A program made the translations under genes and the position numbers. Of a DNA stretch of 64,000 nucleotides, positions 26,940-34,574 are shown piece after piece. Every line of letters begins with the position of its first letter. Position 1 is the stretch's first letter. The notes below the pieces were generated by a model that saw only the letters and a program-made list of their open reading frames with translations, did not search any database and had not been told where the DNA came from. This DNA comes from an uncultured Mucilaginibacter sp. (GTDB lineage Bacteria > Bacteroidota > Bacteroidia > Sphingobacteriales > Sphingobacteriaceae), in the NCBI GenBank assembly GCA_903891475.1, contig CAITEP010000043.1, positions 18,589 to 82,588 on the forward strand, read 5' to 3'.

Positions 26940-27066
26940 GTGGCTATTTTTAGGGCTCATTATATTAGTTAGTTTTTCTTCTTGTGGTATTTTTTATCCT
27001 TGCCATTGTCCAAAATTTAGCAAAACAAAAGTTCCTGTTAGCACTCAACAGGTAAAAATATCCTGA
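26926..27066 (+). CDS. Tiny lipoprotein with C-P-x-F-S motif
   Basis: A 46-residue ORF starting at ATG 26926, inside the end of the VanZ gene in another frame, and ending TGA 27064-27066. It reads MLKGKWLFLGLIILVSFSSC, then GIFYPCHCPKFSK. The basic start, hydrophobic core and SFSSC lipobox (Cys20) make a lipoprotein signal likely, leaving a mature peptide of about 27 residues. It resembles the lipoprotein at 39629-39742, sharing CP-x-aromatic-S. Function unknown. Confidence 0.6.
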   Translation: MLKGKWLFLGLIILVSFSSCGIFYPCHCPKFSKTKVPVSTQQVKIS

Positions 27067-27088
27067 TTAGCGTATATGGGCAAAAAAA

Positions 27089-27122
27089 TGACATAAATCA
27101 TATTTGATTATGACGCATGTCA
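27089..27122 (+). promoter_or_regulatory. Two TGA-N6-TCA palindromes upstream of feoAB
   Basis: TGACATAAATCA (27089-27100) and TGACGCATGTCA (27111-27122) both have the half-site spacing typical of Crp/Fnr-family operators. Their centres are 22 bp apart, about two helical turns, and the nearer site ends 10 bp before the -33 box. A role for a Crp/Fnr regulator in activating feo fits the known FNR control in E. coli but is inferred. Confidence 0.4.
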
Positions 27123-27132
27123 CTTAATCTTA

Positions 27133-27164
27133 TTTGGATTAAATATAAATAAGCCCTATATTTG
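27133..27164 (+). promoter_or_regulatory. feoAB promoter
   Basis: TTTG (27133-27136), a 20-bp spacer and TATATTTG (27157-27164) make a textbook Bacteroidota primary-sigma promoter. Transcription should start near 27170, about 14 nt before the feoA ATG. Confidence 0.75.
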
Positions 27165-27183
27165 ACAAAGTTTAATATAAACC

Positions 27184-27399
27184 ATGAGGCTAACAGATTT
27201 ATTACCCGGTGCAATTGGAATAGTAAAGGAGTTTACCGATTTAGAAATGTCGGTTAAGTTGATGGAAATGGGCTGTCTGCCAGGGTCGGAGGTTACTATA
27301 TCAAACATAGCGCCGCTGGGCGATCCGATTGCCATTAATGTTGCCGGCTACCAATTAAGTTTGCGTAAGCAAGAAGCTTCTACCATTATTCTGCAATAG
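27184..27399 (+). CDS. feoA: Ferrous iron transport protein A
   Basis: A 71-residue SH3-like protein that supports FeoB-mediated Fe(II) uptake. The DLLPGAIGIVKEF start, MEMGCLPGSEVTI and NVAGYQLSLRKQEA match the FeoA fold. It is separate from feoB, 12 bp upstream, whereas many Bacteroidota have fused FeoA-FeoB. It has a strong promoter of its own at 27133-27164. Confidence 0.93.
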   Translation: MRLTDLLPGAIGIVKEFTDLEMSVKLMEMGCLPGSEVTISNIAPLGDPIAINVAGYQLSLRKQEASTIILQ

Positions 27400-27410
27400 C
27401 CCTAATTAAC

Positions 27411-29525
27411 GTGAAGGCCGATATCAGAGTAGCGCTTGTAGGCAATCCAAACACGGGTAAATCAACCTTGTTTAATATCCTGACAGGACTCAACCAAAAA
27501 ATAGGAAATTTTCCGGGGGTTACTGTCGACAAAAGAGTGGGCTACTGTACCCTGCCCGACGGGCGCACAGCCGAAATTATTGATTTACCGGGTACCTATA
27601 GCCTATACCCAAAAAGTCAGGACGAATCCATTGTTTTTTCTGTACTGGCTGATAAGGCCAACCCGCACTGCCCCGATTTGGTCATCGTGATTATTGACGC
27701 TACCAATTTAAAACGGAACATGCTGCTATATACACAGGTGGCCGATTTAAAAATCCCGGTGATGATTGCCCTTAACATGACTGATTTGACCGAAAAGGCG
27801 GGTATTGACATCAACATTAACCTCTTCTCAAAAAAATTAGGTGTACCTGTAATACCTATCTCCGCCCGCAAAAAAGAAGGCATTGATAAAATTCGCGAAA
27901 GCATCTCCTTCGCCAATAAAATAGCTTTGCAGCAACCATCTATTGATGTAAATTTTATAGCACCCGAGTTGATAGCGGCTATCAGCGATTATCTGCATTT
28001 GGATAACCCTTATTATGCCCTTCAACTGGCTCATCAGCACGAAAATATCAAATTTATAAGTCAGGCCGAGAGCGACAGGATTGAGGAATTGGAGCAAGCA
28101 TACGCTTTTCATTCCCAAAAGGCTCAGGCATCCGAAACCATAGCCAGATACAACTTCATCAACGATTTACTTTTTGATACGGTAAAAACACCGCTCATCC
28201 CGCAAGGCGAAACCATCAGTAACAAAATTGATAAGGTACTAACGCACAAGGTTTTTGGCTTTGTTATTTTCTTTGCCATCCTGCTGTTTATGTTCCAGTC
28301 TATTTTTTCATGGTCAACCTACCCGCACGATTTGATAGCCGACCTTTTTGTATGGGTACAAAACAGCCTGCATAAAATATTGCCTGCCGGTCCATTAACA
28401 GGTTTATTGGTTGATGGGGTGTTAGGCGGCTTAAGTGGTGTAATGGTATTTATACCCCAAATAGCCATTTTGTTTGCCTTTATTTCGGTATTGGAAGATA
28501 CGGGCTACATGTCGCGTGTTACGTTTATGATGGATAAGCTGATGCGCAAGGTAGGCTTAAACGGAAAATCGGTGGTGCCACTTATTGGTGGTTTTGCCTG
28601 CGCCGTACCCTCCATTATGGGTGCCCGTACCATTGAAAACTGGAAAGACCGCATGATTACCATTATGGTAACCCCCTTGGTTACCTGTTCGGCTAGGTTG
28701 CCCGTTTATACTTTGTTGATAGCCCTGGTAGTACCCAACCGCAATGTATGGTGGATATTAAACTTGCAGGGTTTGGCCCTTACGGGGATGTATGTATTTA
28801 GCTTGGTATCGGCCATTATAGTGGCTTTTGTATTTAAGCTTATTTTAAAGGCACGCGAGCGCGGGTATTTTATTATGGAGATACCAATTTACCGCTTGCC
28901 CCGCTGGAAAAACGTAGGTTTTTCGATGTACGAGCGCTCCAAAACCTTTGTGGTACAGGCTGGTAAAGTAATCATAGCTGTTTCAGTCATTTTATGGGTA
29001 TTGGCCAGCTATGGGCCGGGCGACCATTTTAAACAAATTGATTTAAAATATGCCAAACCCGAAATGAGCAAGCAATACCCGCCCGATGAGCTTAAAAGAA
29101 TAAAAAACTCCGAAAAGCTGGAAAACTCCTATGCCGGAGTATTGGGGCACGTTATTGAACCTGTGATAAAACCTTTGGGCTTTGATTGGAAAATTGGTAT
29201 AGCCCTCATTACCTCATTTGCCGCGCGCGAGGTTTTTGTAGGTACCATGGCTACCATTTATAGTGTGGATGGCGATGCCGAACGCATTGAACCCGTACAA
29301 CAAAAAATGAAAGCCGCCGTCGACCCAAGTACGGGTCAGCCCGAATTCTCTTTAGCGGTGGCCTTTTCGCTCATGATGTTTTATGCCTTTGCCATGCAAT
29401 GCGCCAGCACGGTGGCCGTTGTTTACCGCGAAACAAAAAGCTGGCGCTGGCCAGCCATACAATTTGCCTACATGACGGTTTTAGCCTATGCCGCCAGTTT
29501 TATCGCGTTCCATCTGTTAAAATAA
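27411..29525 (+). CDS. feoB: Ferrous iron transporter B
   Basis: The Fe(II) permease of the inner membrane, 704 residues. The N-terminal G domain shows GNPNTGKST (11-19), FPGVTVDKR, DLPGTYSLYP and NMTD, followed by a helical GDI domain. The C-terminal half holds two Gate regions, including GGFACAVPSIMGART and the CSARLPVY pore motif. I use the GTG at 27411 because it directly precedes the conserved start KADIRVALVGNP. The gene is followed by two palindromic repeats rather than a simple terminator. Confidence 0.95.
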   Translation: MKADIRVALVGNPNTGKSTLFNILTGLNQKIGNFPGVTVDKRVGYCTLPDGRTAEIIDLPGTYSLYPKSQDESIVFSVLADKANPHCPDLVIVIIDATNLKRNMLLYTQVADLKIPVMIALNMTDLTEKAGIDININLFSKKLGVPVIPISARKKEGIDKIRESISFANKIALQQPSIDVNFIAPELIAAISDYLHLDNPYYALQLAHQHENIKFISQAESDRIEELEQAYAFHSQKAQASETIARYNFINDLLFDTVKTPLIPQGETISNKIDKVLTHKVFGFVIFFAILLFMFQSIFSWSTYPHDLIADLFVWVQNSLHKILPAGPLTGLLVDGVLGGLSGVMVFIPQIAILFAFISVLEDTGYMSRVTFMMDKLMRKVGLNGKSVVPLIGGFACAVPSIMGARTIENWKDRMITIMVTPLVTCSARLPVYTLLIALVVPNRNVWWILNLQGLALTGMYVFSLVSAIIVAFVFKLILKARERGYFIMEIPIYRLPRWKNVGFSMYERSKTFVVQAGKVIIAVSVILWVLASYGPGDHFKQIDLKYAKPEMSKQYPPDELKRIKNSEKLENSYAGVLGHVIEPVIKPLGFDWKIGIALITSFAAREVFVGTMATIYSVDGDAERIEPVQQKMKAAVDPSTGQPEFSLAVAFSLMMFYAFAMQCASTVAVVYRETKSWRWPAIQFAYMTVLAYAASFIAFHLLK

Positions 29526-29567
29526 TATATTCGTTAGCTTAAATTTATATATTGGTATAGTTGGCGG

Positions 29568-29777
29568 ATAACCTTTTAATCGGTGAACCCGCGATGCGTT
29601 CCTTCGGAACGCATCGCGCTTAAATAAATTTTTCTACCCATGCAATCTCCCTACGGGAGATAGCAAATTTGGAGCATTAGTTGTATACCTTTTAATTGGC
29701 GAGCCCACACGGTGTTCCTATGGAACGCATAGCGGGTCTGTAATTATTTCTACCCACACAATCTCCCTACGGGAGAT
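29568..29777. repeat. Two copies of a REP-like palindromic repeat
   Basis: Two diverged copies of a unit of about 93 bp lie 116 bp apart (29568-29661 and 29684-29777). Each begins ACCTTTTAAT, contains a central palindrome (a 12-bp stem with triloop at 29591-29617; a shorter GTTCC-TAT-GGAAC at 29714-29726), then TCTACCCA and the perfect palindrome ATCTCCCTACGGGAGAT (29645-29661 and 29761-29777). The hairpins could also end feoB transcription. No transposase is nearby. Confidence 0.8.
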
Positions 29778-29864
29778 CATAAAATAGTCATTTTCAATTG
29801 TTATTGGATTGAAATATTTTAAATGCGATTGGATTATTCAGCCTAAGTTCTCCGCTTAAAAGTA

Positions 29865-29872
29865 TATCTTTG
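29865..29872 (+). promoter_or_regulatory. -7 element of the SprT-like gene
   Basis: TATCTTTG matches TAnnTTTG exactly. Transcription would begin near 29879, about 8 nt before the proposed TTG start, which supports that start. Confidence 0.5.
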
Positions 29873-29886
29873 ATTAGAGGTTTACA

Positions 29887-30498
29887 TTGGACAAAGTTAA
29901 AGTATTAGCACAATATTTGCCACCCGAGGCGGCACCCCTCATAGGTAGGTGGATTGATTATTTTAAGTGCGAGTTTAAAATTTCACGCAACCGTAACAGC
30001 AAATTTGGCGATTACCGTCCGCCACATGATGGCAAGGGGCACCGTATTTCGGTAAATTTTGATTTGAACCCTTATGCTTTTTTGGTGACTACCGTTCATG
30101 AATTCGCGCACCTGCATACCTGGAACCAGCATAAGCATAAGGCAAAACCGCATGGCACCGAATGGAAAAACAATTTTAAACTGATGATGAAACCATTTTT
30201 TGAAATTGAAATTTTCCCGCCCGATGTAAAGCATGCCATCATCAGTTACCTCGATAACCCGGCAGCATCCAGCTGTTCCGACCTTACCCTGTACCGCTCC
30301 CTCCGCCGGTACGACCAGCCCAAGGAAGCTATCACCACCGTGGAAAAACTTCCTCTCAAGACCCTGTTTAAATTGAAAGACGGTCGTGTTTTCCGCAAGG
30401 AAGAAAAACTGCGCAAGCGTTTCAGATGTGTAGAAGTAAGCTCAAAAAGGGTGTATCTGTTTAGTCCGGTTGCGGAGGTGGAGGTTGTTGGGGAGTAG
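29887..30498 (+). CDS. SprT-like zinc metalloprotein
   Basis: A 203-residue SprT-like domain protein. TTVHEFAHLHTW carries the HEFAH zinc motif near residues 76-80, and KPHGTEWKNNFKLMMKPFF follows, as in SprT/Spartan relatives. The C-terminal part, VFRKEEKLRKRFRCVEV, is basic. Eukaryotic relatives degrade DNA-crosslinked proteins; the role of this small bacterial form is not established. I accept the TTG start at 29887 because no in-frame ATG precedes the conserved start DKVKVLAQYLPP and the promoter lies just upstream. Confidence 0.8.
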   Translation: MDKVKVLAQYLPPEAAPLIGRWIDYFKCEFKISRNRNSKFGDYRPPHDGKGHRISVNFDLNPYAFLVTTVHEFAHLHTWNQHKHKAKPHGTEWKNNFKLMMKPFFEIEIFPPDVKHAIISYLDNPAASSCSDLTLYRSLRRYDQPKEAITTVEKLPLKTLFKLKDGRVFRKEEKLRKRFRCVEVSSKRVYLFSPVAEVEVVGE

Positions 30499-30535
30499 TG
30501 AAAAGTTTTATAGGTGATTGAAAATCCAAGATTTT

Positions 30536-31069
30536 TTAAATTTCATTGTTCAATTTTTTTAAAACTTTACTGCCGCTTATACGCTTTCTCAAGCCATTAT
30601 TTAGCTTGTCAATAGCTAAATCTTGGCGTATAACAATAACTAATTTATCAAAACGTCCATCAATTTCCATTTGGTGTTCGAATGATTTTTTAGACGTTGA
30701 ATATGTTTGAAGGTATTCTTGATTATCAAAAAGTTTTAAAAATTCATCTAACTTATCTACAACTTCATCTGGCAATAATATCAGTGAATTGTTTCTTAAA
30801 TCTTCTATAGCGAAAATTGCATTATCAATTTCTTCATGCAATTCATCGATAATTTCTTTTTTCTTGCTACTTGTAACATAAACATCAATACAATCTGATA
30901 TTATATTTGCAGCCTCATTTACACCCTTTATCAAATCCAAATAAGCCTTTATTTTCTCTTCAAAAATCTTGTTTTCGTTAGGCAGTTTGCGGCTTTGCAA
31001 AAAGGCTAATGCTGAGATAAATAAGGCGGCAAATGAAATAATTGCACCTATAACTGTCAGGGTATTCAT
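30536..31069 (-). CDS. Hypothetical single-pass protein with helical cytosolic domain
   Basis: A 177-residue protein. One N-terminal membrane segment (about residues 3-24, TLTVIGAIISFAALFISAL) is followed by a long, charged, probably helical region with EEIDNAIFAIEDLRNN. I chose ATG 31069; the frame stays open to 31267 but that part reads like untranslated AT-rich DNA. A likely -7 box TACCTTTA lies at 31096-31103. No family is recognised. It is divergent from the next gene and much richer in A+T than the flanking housekeeping genes. Confidence 0.6.
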   Translation of the reverse strand: MNTLTVIGAIISFAALFISALAFLQSRKLPNENKIFEEKIKAYLDLIKGVNEAANIISDCIDVYVTSSKKKEIIDELHEEIDNAIFAIEDLRNNSLILLPDEVVDKLDEFLKLFDNQEYLQTYSTSKKSFEHQMEIDGRFDKLVIVIRQDLAIDKLNNGLRKRISGSKVLKKLNNEI

Positions 31070-31222
31070 GGCAATAAAAAAGAATGTTAAAGGTTTAAAG
31101 GTAAGATTTATTAATAGGCAACCAATTTTAAATAATTTTAATAAAACCAATATTAATTTTAATAATGAAATAAAATTATATGGCGTCTCTTTTGTTTCTG
31201 TAATCAATAAGGTGTAATTACA

Positions 31223-31230
31223 TATCTTTG
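31223..31230 (+). promoter_or_regulatory. -7 element for the 31285 gene
   Basis: TATCTTTG matches TAnnTTTG exactly, 55 bp upstream of the ATG at 31285. The nearest TTTG is 28 bp upstream, too far for a standard -33 position. Confidence 0.4.
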
Positions 31231-31284
31231 AGATTATATTGATGATTGGTTTTAAAATAGATCGCAATTAAATCACATTTCAAA

Positions 31285-31980
31285 ATGAATTACGAAGAAT
31301 TATTGAAAGACATGCTAAATGACATTACTTTTATCAATGATGATTTCAATTATTTTAACAATAGGAAGGAAGTTAATTCGACTATTGGTAAGGTAAATAC
31401 AACAATTAACAATATTACATACCCTCTGAAAGTTAATGTTTTGATGATTCATGGCGCAACCATCGCATTTGATTTTATGTCTTACTATTGGCAAGTTATT
31501 CAATTCGATATGCAAAATTTTGGGTCAAAAAACCAAATAACAAAATCTCATGTAATTACTTTTGGACAAGCAATAACCTCATGTATGAGAACTTATCTCG
31601 GATTTCTAGAATATAGCTATGCATTCAATCCAATAGTATATAGAGAAATTCAGATTAAACGTAATTTTTTCAATAAAAGTAATGATTTACTGCTTAATCA
31701 ATTAACCTTTGAAAAAAGAGAAGAACTAGTACAAAACTTTTATAAATGCGATTATATAGGATTTACTCTAGAATACCTTTATCATGAGTATCTTGATTTT
31801 ACAGATTGGTATAGCTTTTTTTATAGAACAAGAAAATCGTTTAATAACAAATTTCACCTAAATCTGATTTCAGAAACAAAGTCAAAAGAAAACTATTATG
31901 CCCAGCTAAATGGTTCCAGCCCTAATAGTTTAAGTTTTCTAAAAAATAGAATTTCTAAATTCAGTTACTCTCACTTTTAA
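31285..31980 (+). CDS. Hypothetical protein, mostly helical
   Basis: A 231-residue protein with no signal peptide. It is rich in Asn, Phe, Tyr and Lys. A moderately hydrophobic part (VNVLMIHGATIAFDFMSYYW) lies near residues 50-70. Nothing in it resembles a family I know. It is followed after 19 bp by another unknown gene on the same strand, so the two are likely co-transcribed. The composition differs from nearby genes and suggests recent acquisition. Confidence 0.6.
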   Translation: MNYEELLKDMLNDITFINDDFNYFNNRKEVNSTIGKVNTTINNITYPLKVNVLMIHGATIAFDFMSYYWQVIQFDMQNFGSKNQITKSHVITFGQAITSCMRTYLGFLEYSYAFNPIVYREIQIKRNFFNKSNDLLLNQLTFEKREELVQNFYKCDYIGFTLEYLYHEYLDFTDWYSFFYRTRKSFNNKFHLNLISETKSKENYYAQLNGSSPNSLSFLKNRISKFSYSHF

Positions 31981-31999
31981 TTTTAAAACATTTTATCAA

Positions 32000-32464
32000 A
32001 TGGAATTTTTTGCAGTTTATTCCGACACTACCTATAAAATTTATGAAACGAGAGAACAAGCTATGGCTAGTAATCCTCTTTTTGTCGCAGAGAGTTTTGT
32101 CATATCTAATTTTCCAACTTGGAATGACCCTGACCGTAAGAAATATGGTTTTAAAATCATTGATAGTAAAGGCCTGTCATATCAATTAAATTGTGATGGC
32201 TGGAAAATTATTTCAATTATTAAATACTTCTATCATAAATCATGTACAGAAGTTAAAATTGCGGCGCCTGATGGGCAAATTAGAATAATTGATACTGGAC
32301 ATTCTTTCGAATTGAAAACAGTTGCTTTATTATTGCCTTATATAAATGAATTTAGAGGTTACCATTCCTGGATTGATTATGACCTTAAGCAGGAAAATTT
32401 GAAATTGAAAAAAGAAATTGAAGAACTTAAAGCTGAATTAGATACTTTAAAAAATAATTATTGA
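32000..32464 (+). CDS. Hypothetical protein with C-terminal coiled coil
   Basis: A 154-residue protein. The first 120 residues look like a compact globular domain (MEFFAVYSDTTYKIYETREQ start), and residues about 127-152 form a short heptad-rich coiled coil (LKLKKEIEELKAELDTLK). I do not recognise the family. It is probably in one transcript with the preceding unknown gene. The coiled coil suggests self-association or binding to a partner. Confidence 0.6.
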   Translation: MEFFAVYSDTTYKIYETREQAMASNPLFVAESFVISNFPTWNDPDRKKYGFKIIDSKGLSYQLNCDGWKIISIIKYFYHKSCTEVKIAAPDGQIRIIDTGHSFELKTVALLLPYINEFRGYHSWIDYDLKQENLKLKKEIEELKAELDTLKNNY

Positions 32465-32589
32465 AAACGCTTCCAAACTTGTCTAATATCAGTTAAAGCA
32501 TCTAAACTTGAACTGACGTAAACATCCATTCCCAACCACCCCTCCTCCACAATTTACCTAAAATCAACATCTCCTTAAAATTAAAAAAG

Positions 32590-32597
32590 TACTTTTG
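32590..32597 (+). promoter_or_regulatory. -7 element of the OprB-like gene
   Basis: TACTTTTG matches TAnnTTTG exactly, 15 bp before the ATG at 32612. The short imperfect repeat CCCAAATTTTGGG (32598-32610) lies between box and start. Confidence 0.5.
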
Positions 32598-32611
32598 CCC
32601 AAATTTTGGGC

Positions 32612-33922
32612 ATGAAGAAACTTTTTACCATCTGTATTCTTATACTTTTTATTGCAAAAACTTCTTTCGGGCAGGATAGTGTGAAGCGGCAAGCCTATAA
32701 TTTTCATTTTCAGCAAACCATTATTACGCAAACAAACTTGCCTTTTGATGCGGCATATACGGGTAAAAACAGCTTGTTGCCAACCCAACAAACCGAGACT
32801 TCGCTTACTACTACTTTTTATTTTGCCAGCCGACTTTGGAAAGGGGCGGAGTTTTATTTTAACCCCGAACTATCGGGCGGGGCGGGTATCAGCTCTACCC
32901 TGGGTGTGGCGGGTTTCCCCAATGGCGAAACTTTTAGGGTGGGTGGTGTGCAAAACAAATTATACATAGGCCGACTTTATTTTAAGCAAAATTTTGAATG
33001 GGGCAACGAGAAAGATACCGTTGATGACGATGTTAACCAATTGGCGGGCATAAAAAGCAAACGCTATTTCTCGGTAGCTATAGGCAAGTTTGGCATGGCC
33101 GATTTTTTTGATGCAAACACATTTAGTCACGACCCACGCATGCAGTTTTTAAACTGGGCCTTGATGGGCAATGGCGCCTGGGACTACCCCGCCAATACCC
33201 GCGGCTATACCATGGGCCTCACTACCGAACTTGGGCAGCCAAATTGGACTTTACGCTTCGCGCTCACCATGGTGGTAACGCAAGAGAATGCCTCGATATG
33301 GGACGCCCAAATAGCCAAGGCCAATACCGAAACCATTGAATATGAACGCCGTTACAAAATAGGTGGTAAAAAAGGTACTTTAAGGCTGTTAGGCTACTTA
33401 AATAATGGCAAATTTGGCGATTATAACCTGGCAATCGCTCAACAACCTAAGGGCCCGGTGATTGATACCACCCAGCATTATGGCAGGCATAAATATGGTT
33501 TTGGCATCAATGCCGAACAATACCTCAGCCATGATTTAGGTATTTTTGCCAGAACCAGCTGGAACGACGGGCATACCGAAACCTGGTTTTTTACCGAAAT
33601 TGACCGCTCATTGAGCATAGGTGCATCCCTGCATGGTACAAAATGGCACCGTGCCGATGATGAAATGGGTTTGGCTTTTGTAGCCAACGGACTTTCGGAC
33701 CCGCATAAAAACTATTTGGCGGCCGGCGGTTATGGTTTTATTATTGGCGATGGTAGGTTGAATTACGCCCCTGAGATGATTGCCGAGTTTTATTACCGAT
33801 TTAACGCCTATGAAAAAAAATTCTATATTTCGCCCGATTATCAGTTTATAGTGCACCCTGCTTACAATGCGGATCGTGGTCCGGTGAATGTATTTGGCAT
33901 ACGGGCGCACATTGAGTTTTAA
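32612..33922 (+). CDS. OprB-type carbohydrate-selective porin
   Basis: A 436-residue outer-membrane beta-barrel. After a signal peptide (residues 1-20, ending SFGQ) come alternating aromatic strands, including AAYTGKNSLLPTQQTETS and GKFGMADFFDANTFSHDPR, which match the OprB family. The last strand ends in phenylalanine (RAHIEF), the usual outer-membrane insertion signal. I chose ATG 32612 over the TTG at 32606 because it yields a standard signal peptide. It should let sugars or related solutes cross the outer membrane. Confidence 0.85.
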   Translation: MKKLFTICILILFIAKTSFGQDSVKRQAYNFHFQQTIITQTNLPFDAAYTGKNSLLPTQQTETSLTTTFYFASRLWKGAEFYFNPELSGGAGISSTLGVAGFPNGETFRVGGVQNKLYIGRLYFKQNFEWGNEKDTVDDDVNQLAGIKSKRYFSVAIGKFGMADFFDANTFSHDPRMQFLNWALMGNGAWDYPANTRGYTMGLTTELGQPNWTLRFALTMVVTQENASIWDAQIAKANTETIEYERRYKIGGKKGTLRLLGYLNNGKFGDYNLAIAQQPKGPVIDTTQHYGRHKYGFGINAEQYLSHDLGIFARTSWNDGHTETWFFTEIDRSLSIGASLHGTKWHRADDEMGLAFVANGLSDPHKNYLAAGGYGFIIGDGRLNYAPEMIAEFYYRFNAYEKKFYISPDYQFIVHPAYNADRGPVNVFGIRAHIEF

Positions 33923-33975
33923 GAATAAATATTAGGGTGTAACAATTTACCCATTACCGACGTTATCATTACTAT

Positions 33976-34509
33976 ATGAAAAAAGTAATATTTTTTATGG
34001 CTATTATTTTAATGGCCAATATTGGCTTTTCGCAGTCAAAAAGCAATATCAATAAATCAAAAATAAGCTTTAAAATAAAAAACCTGGGCATTAATACAAG
34101 CGGTACCATAGGCGGCTTACAAGCCAATATACAATTTAACCCAGCCGACTTAGCCACAAGCACAGTAGAAGCCTCGGTGGAAACCAAAACCATCAATACC
34201 GATAACGAAGGTCGTGATGAGCATTTGCGTAGCGATGATTTTTTTGGAGTGTCACGCTATCCAAAAATCACCTTAAAATCGGTATCGTTTAAACACATTG
34301 GTGGTAAAAATTATTCGGGCACCTTTAACCTTACCATAAAAGATAAAACCAAACAAATTGACATCCCTTTTACTTATTTAGATGAAGGCAATGGCGTGGC
34401 AATAAGGGCCAACTTTAAAATTGATAGGCTTGATTTTGGTGTTGGCGGCAACAGCATGGTACTTAGCAATGAGGTTACCGTAAATGTAGAAGCCGAAATG
34501 AGTAAATAG
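33976..34509 (+). CDS. YceI family periplasmic protein
   Basis: A 177-residue secreted protein with a signal peptide (about residues 1-18, ending FSQ). NLGINTSGTIGGLQANIQFN, NEGRDEHLRSDDFFGVSRYP and the KIDRLDFGVGG strand are hallmarks of the YceI lipocalin-like fold, which binds isoprenoids in structurally known members. It lies 53 bp after the porin and may be co-transcribed. Function in this organism is not shown. Confidence 0.92.
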   Translation: MKKVIFFMAIILMANIGFSQSKSNINKSKISFKIKNLGINTSGTIGGLQANIQFNPADLATSTVEASVETKTINTDNEGRDEHLRSDDFFGVSRYPKITLKSVSFKHIGGKNYSGTFNLTIKDKTKQIDIPFTYLDEGNGVAIRANFKIDRLDFGVGGNSMVLSNEVTVNVEAEMSK

Positions 34510-34574
34510 GTTTGTAAAACCATTTCCCCATTAATAAGCTTAGTTAAAAATTTAAATAAAAAAACCTAAACATT

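Noticed and set aside
29568..29777. Possible CRISPR array downstream of feoB.
   Set aside because: Only two diverged copies with internal palindromes, no short regular spacers and no cas genes.
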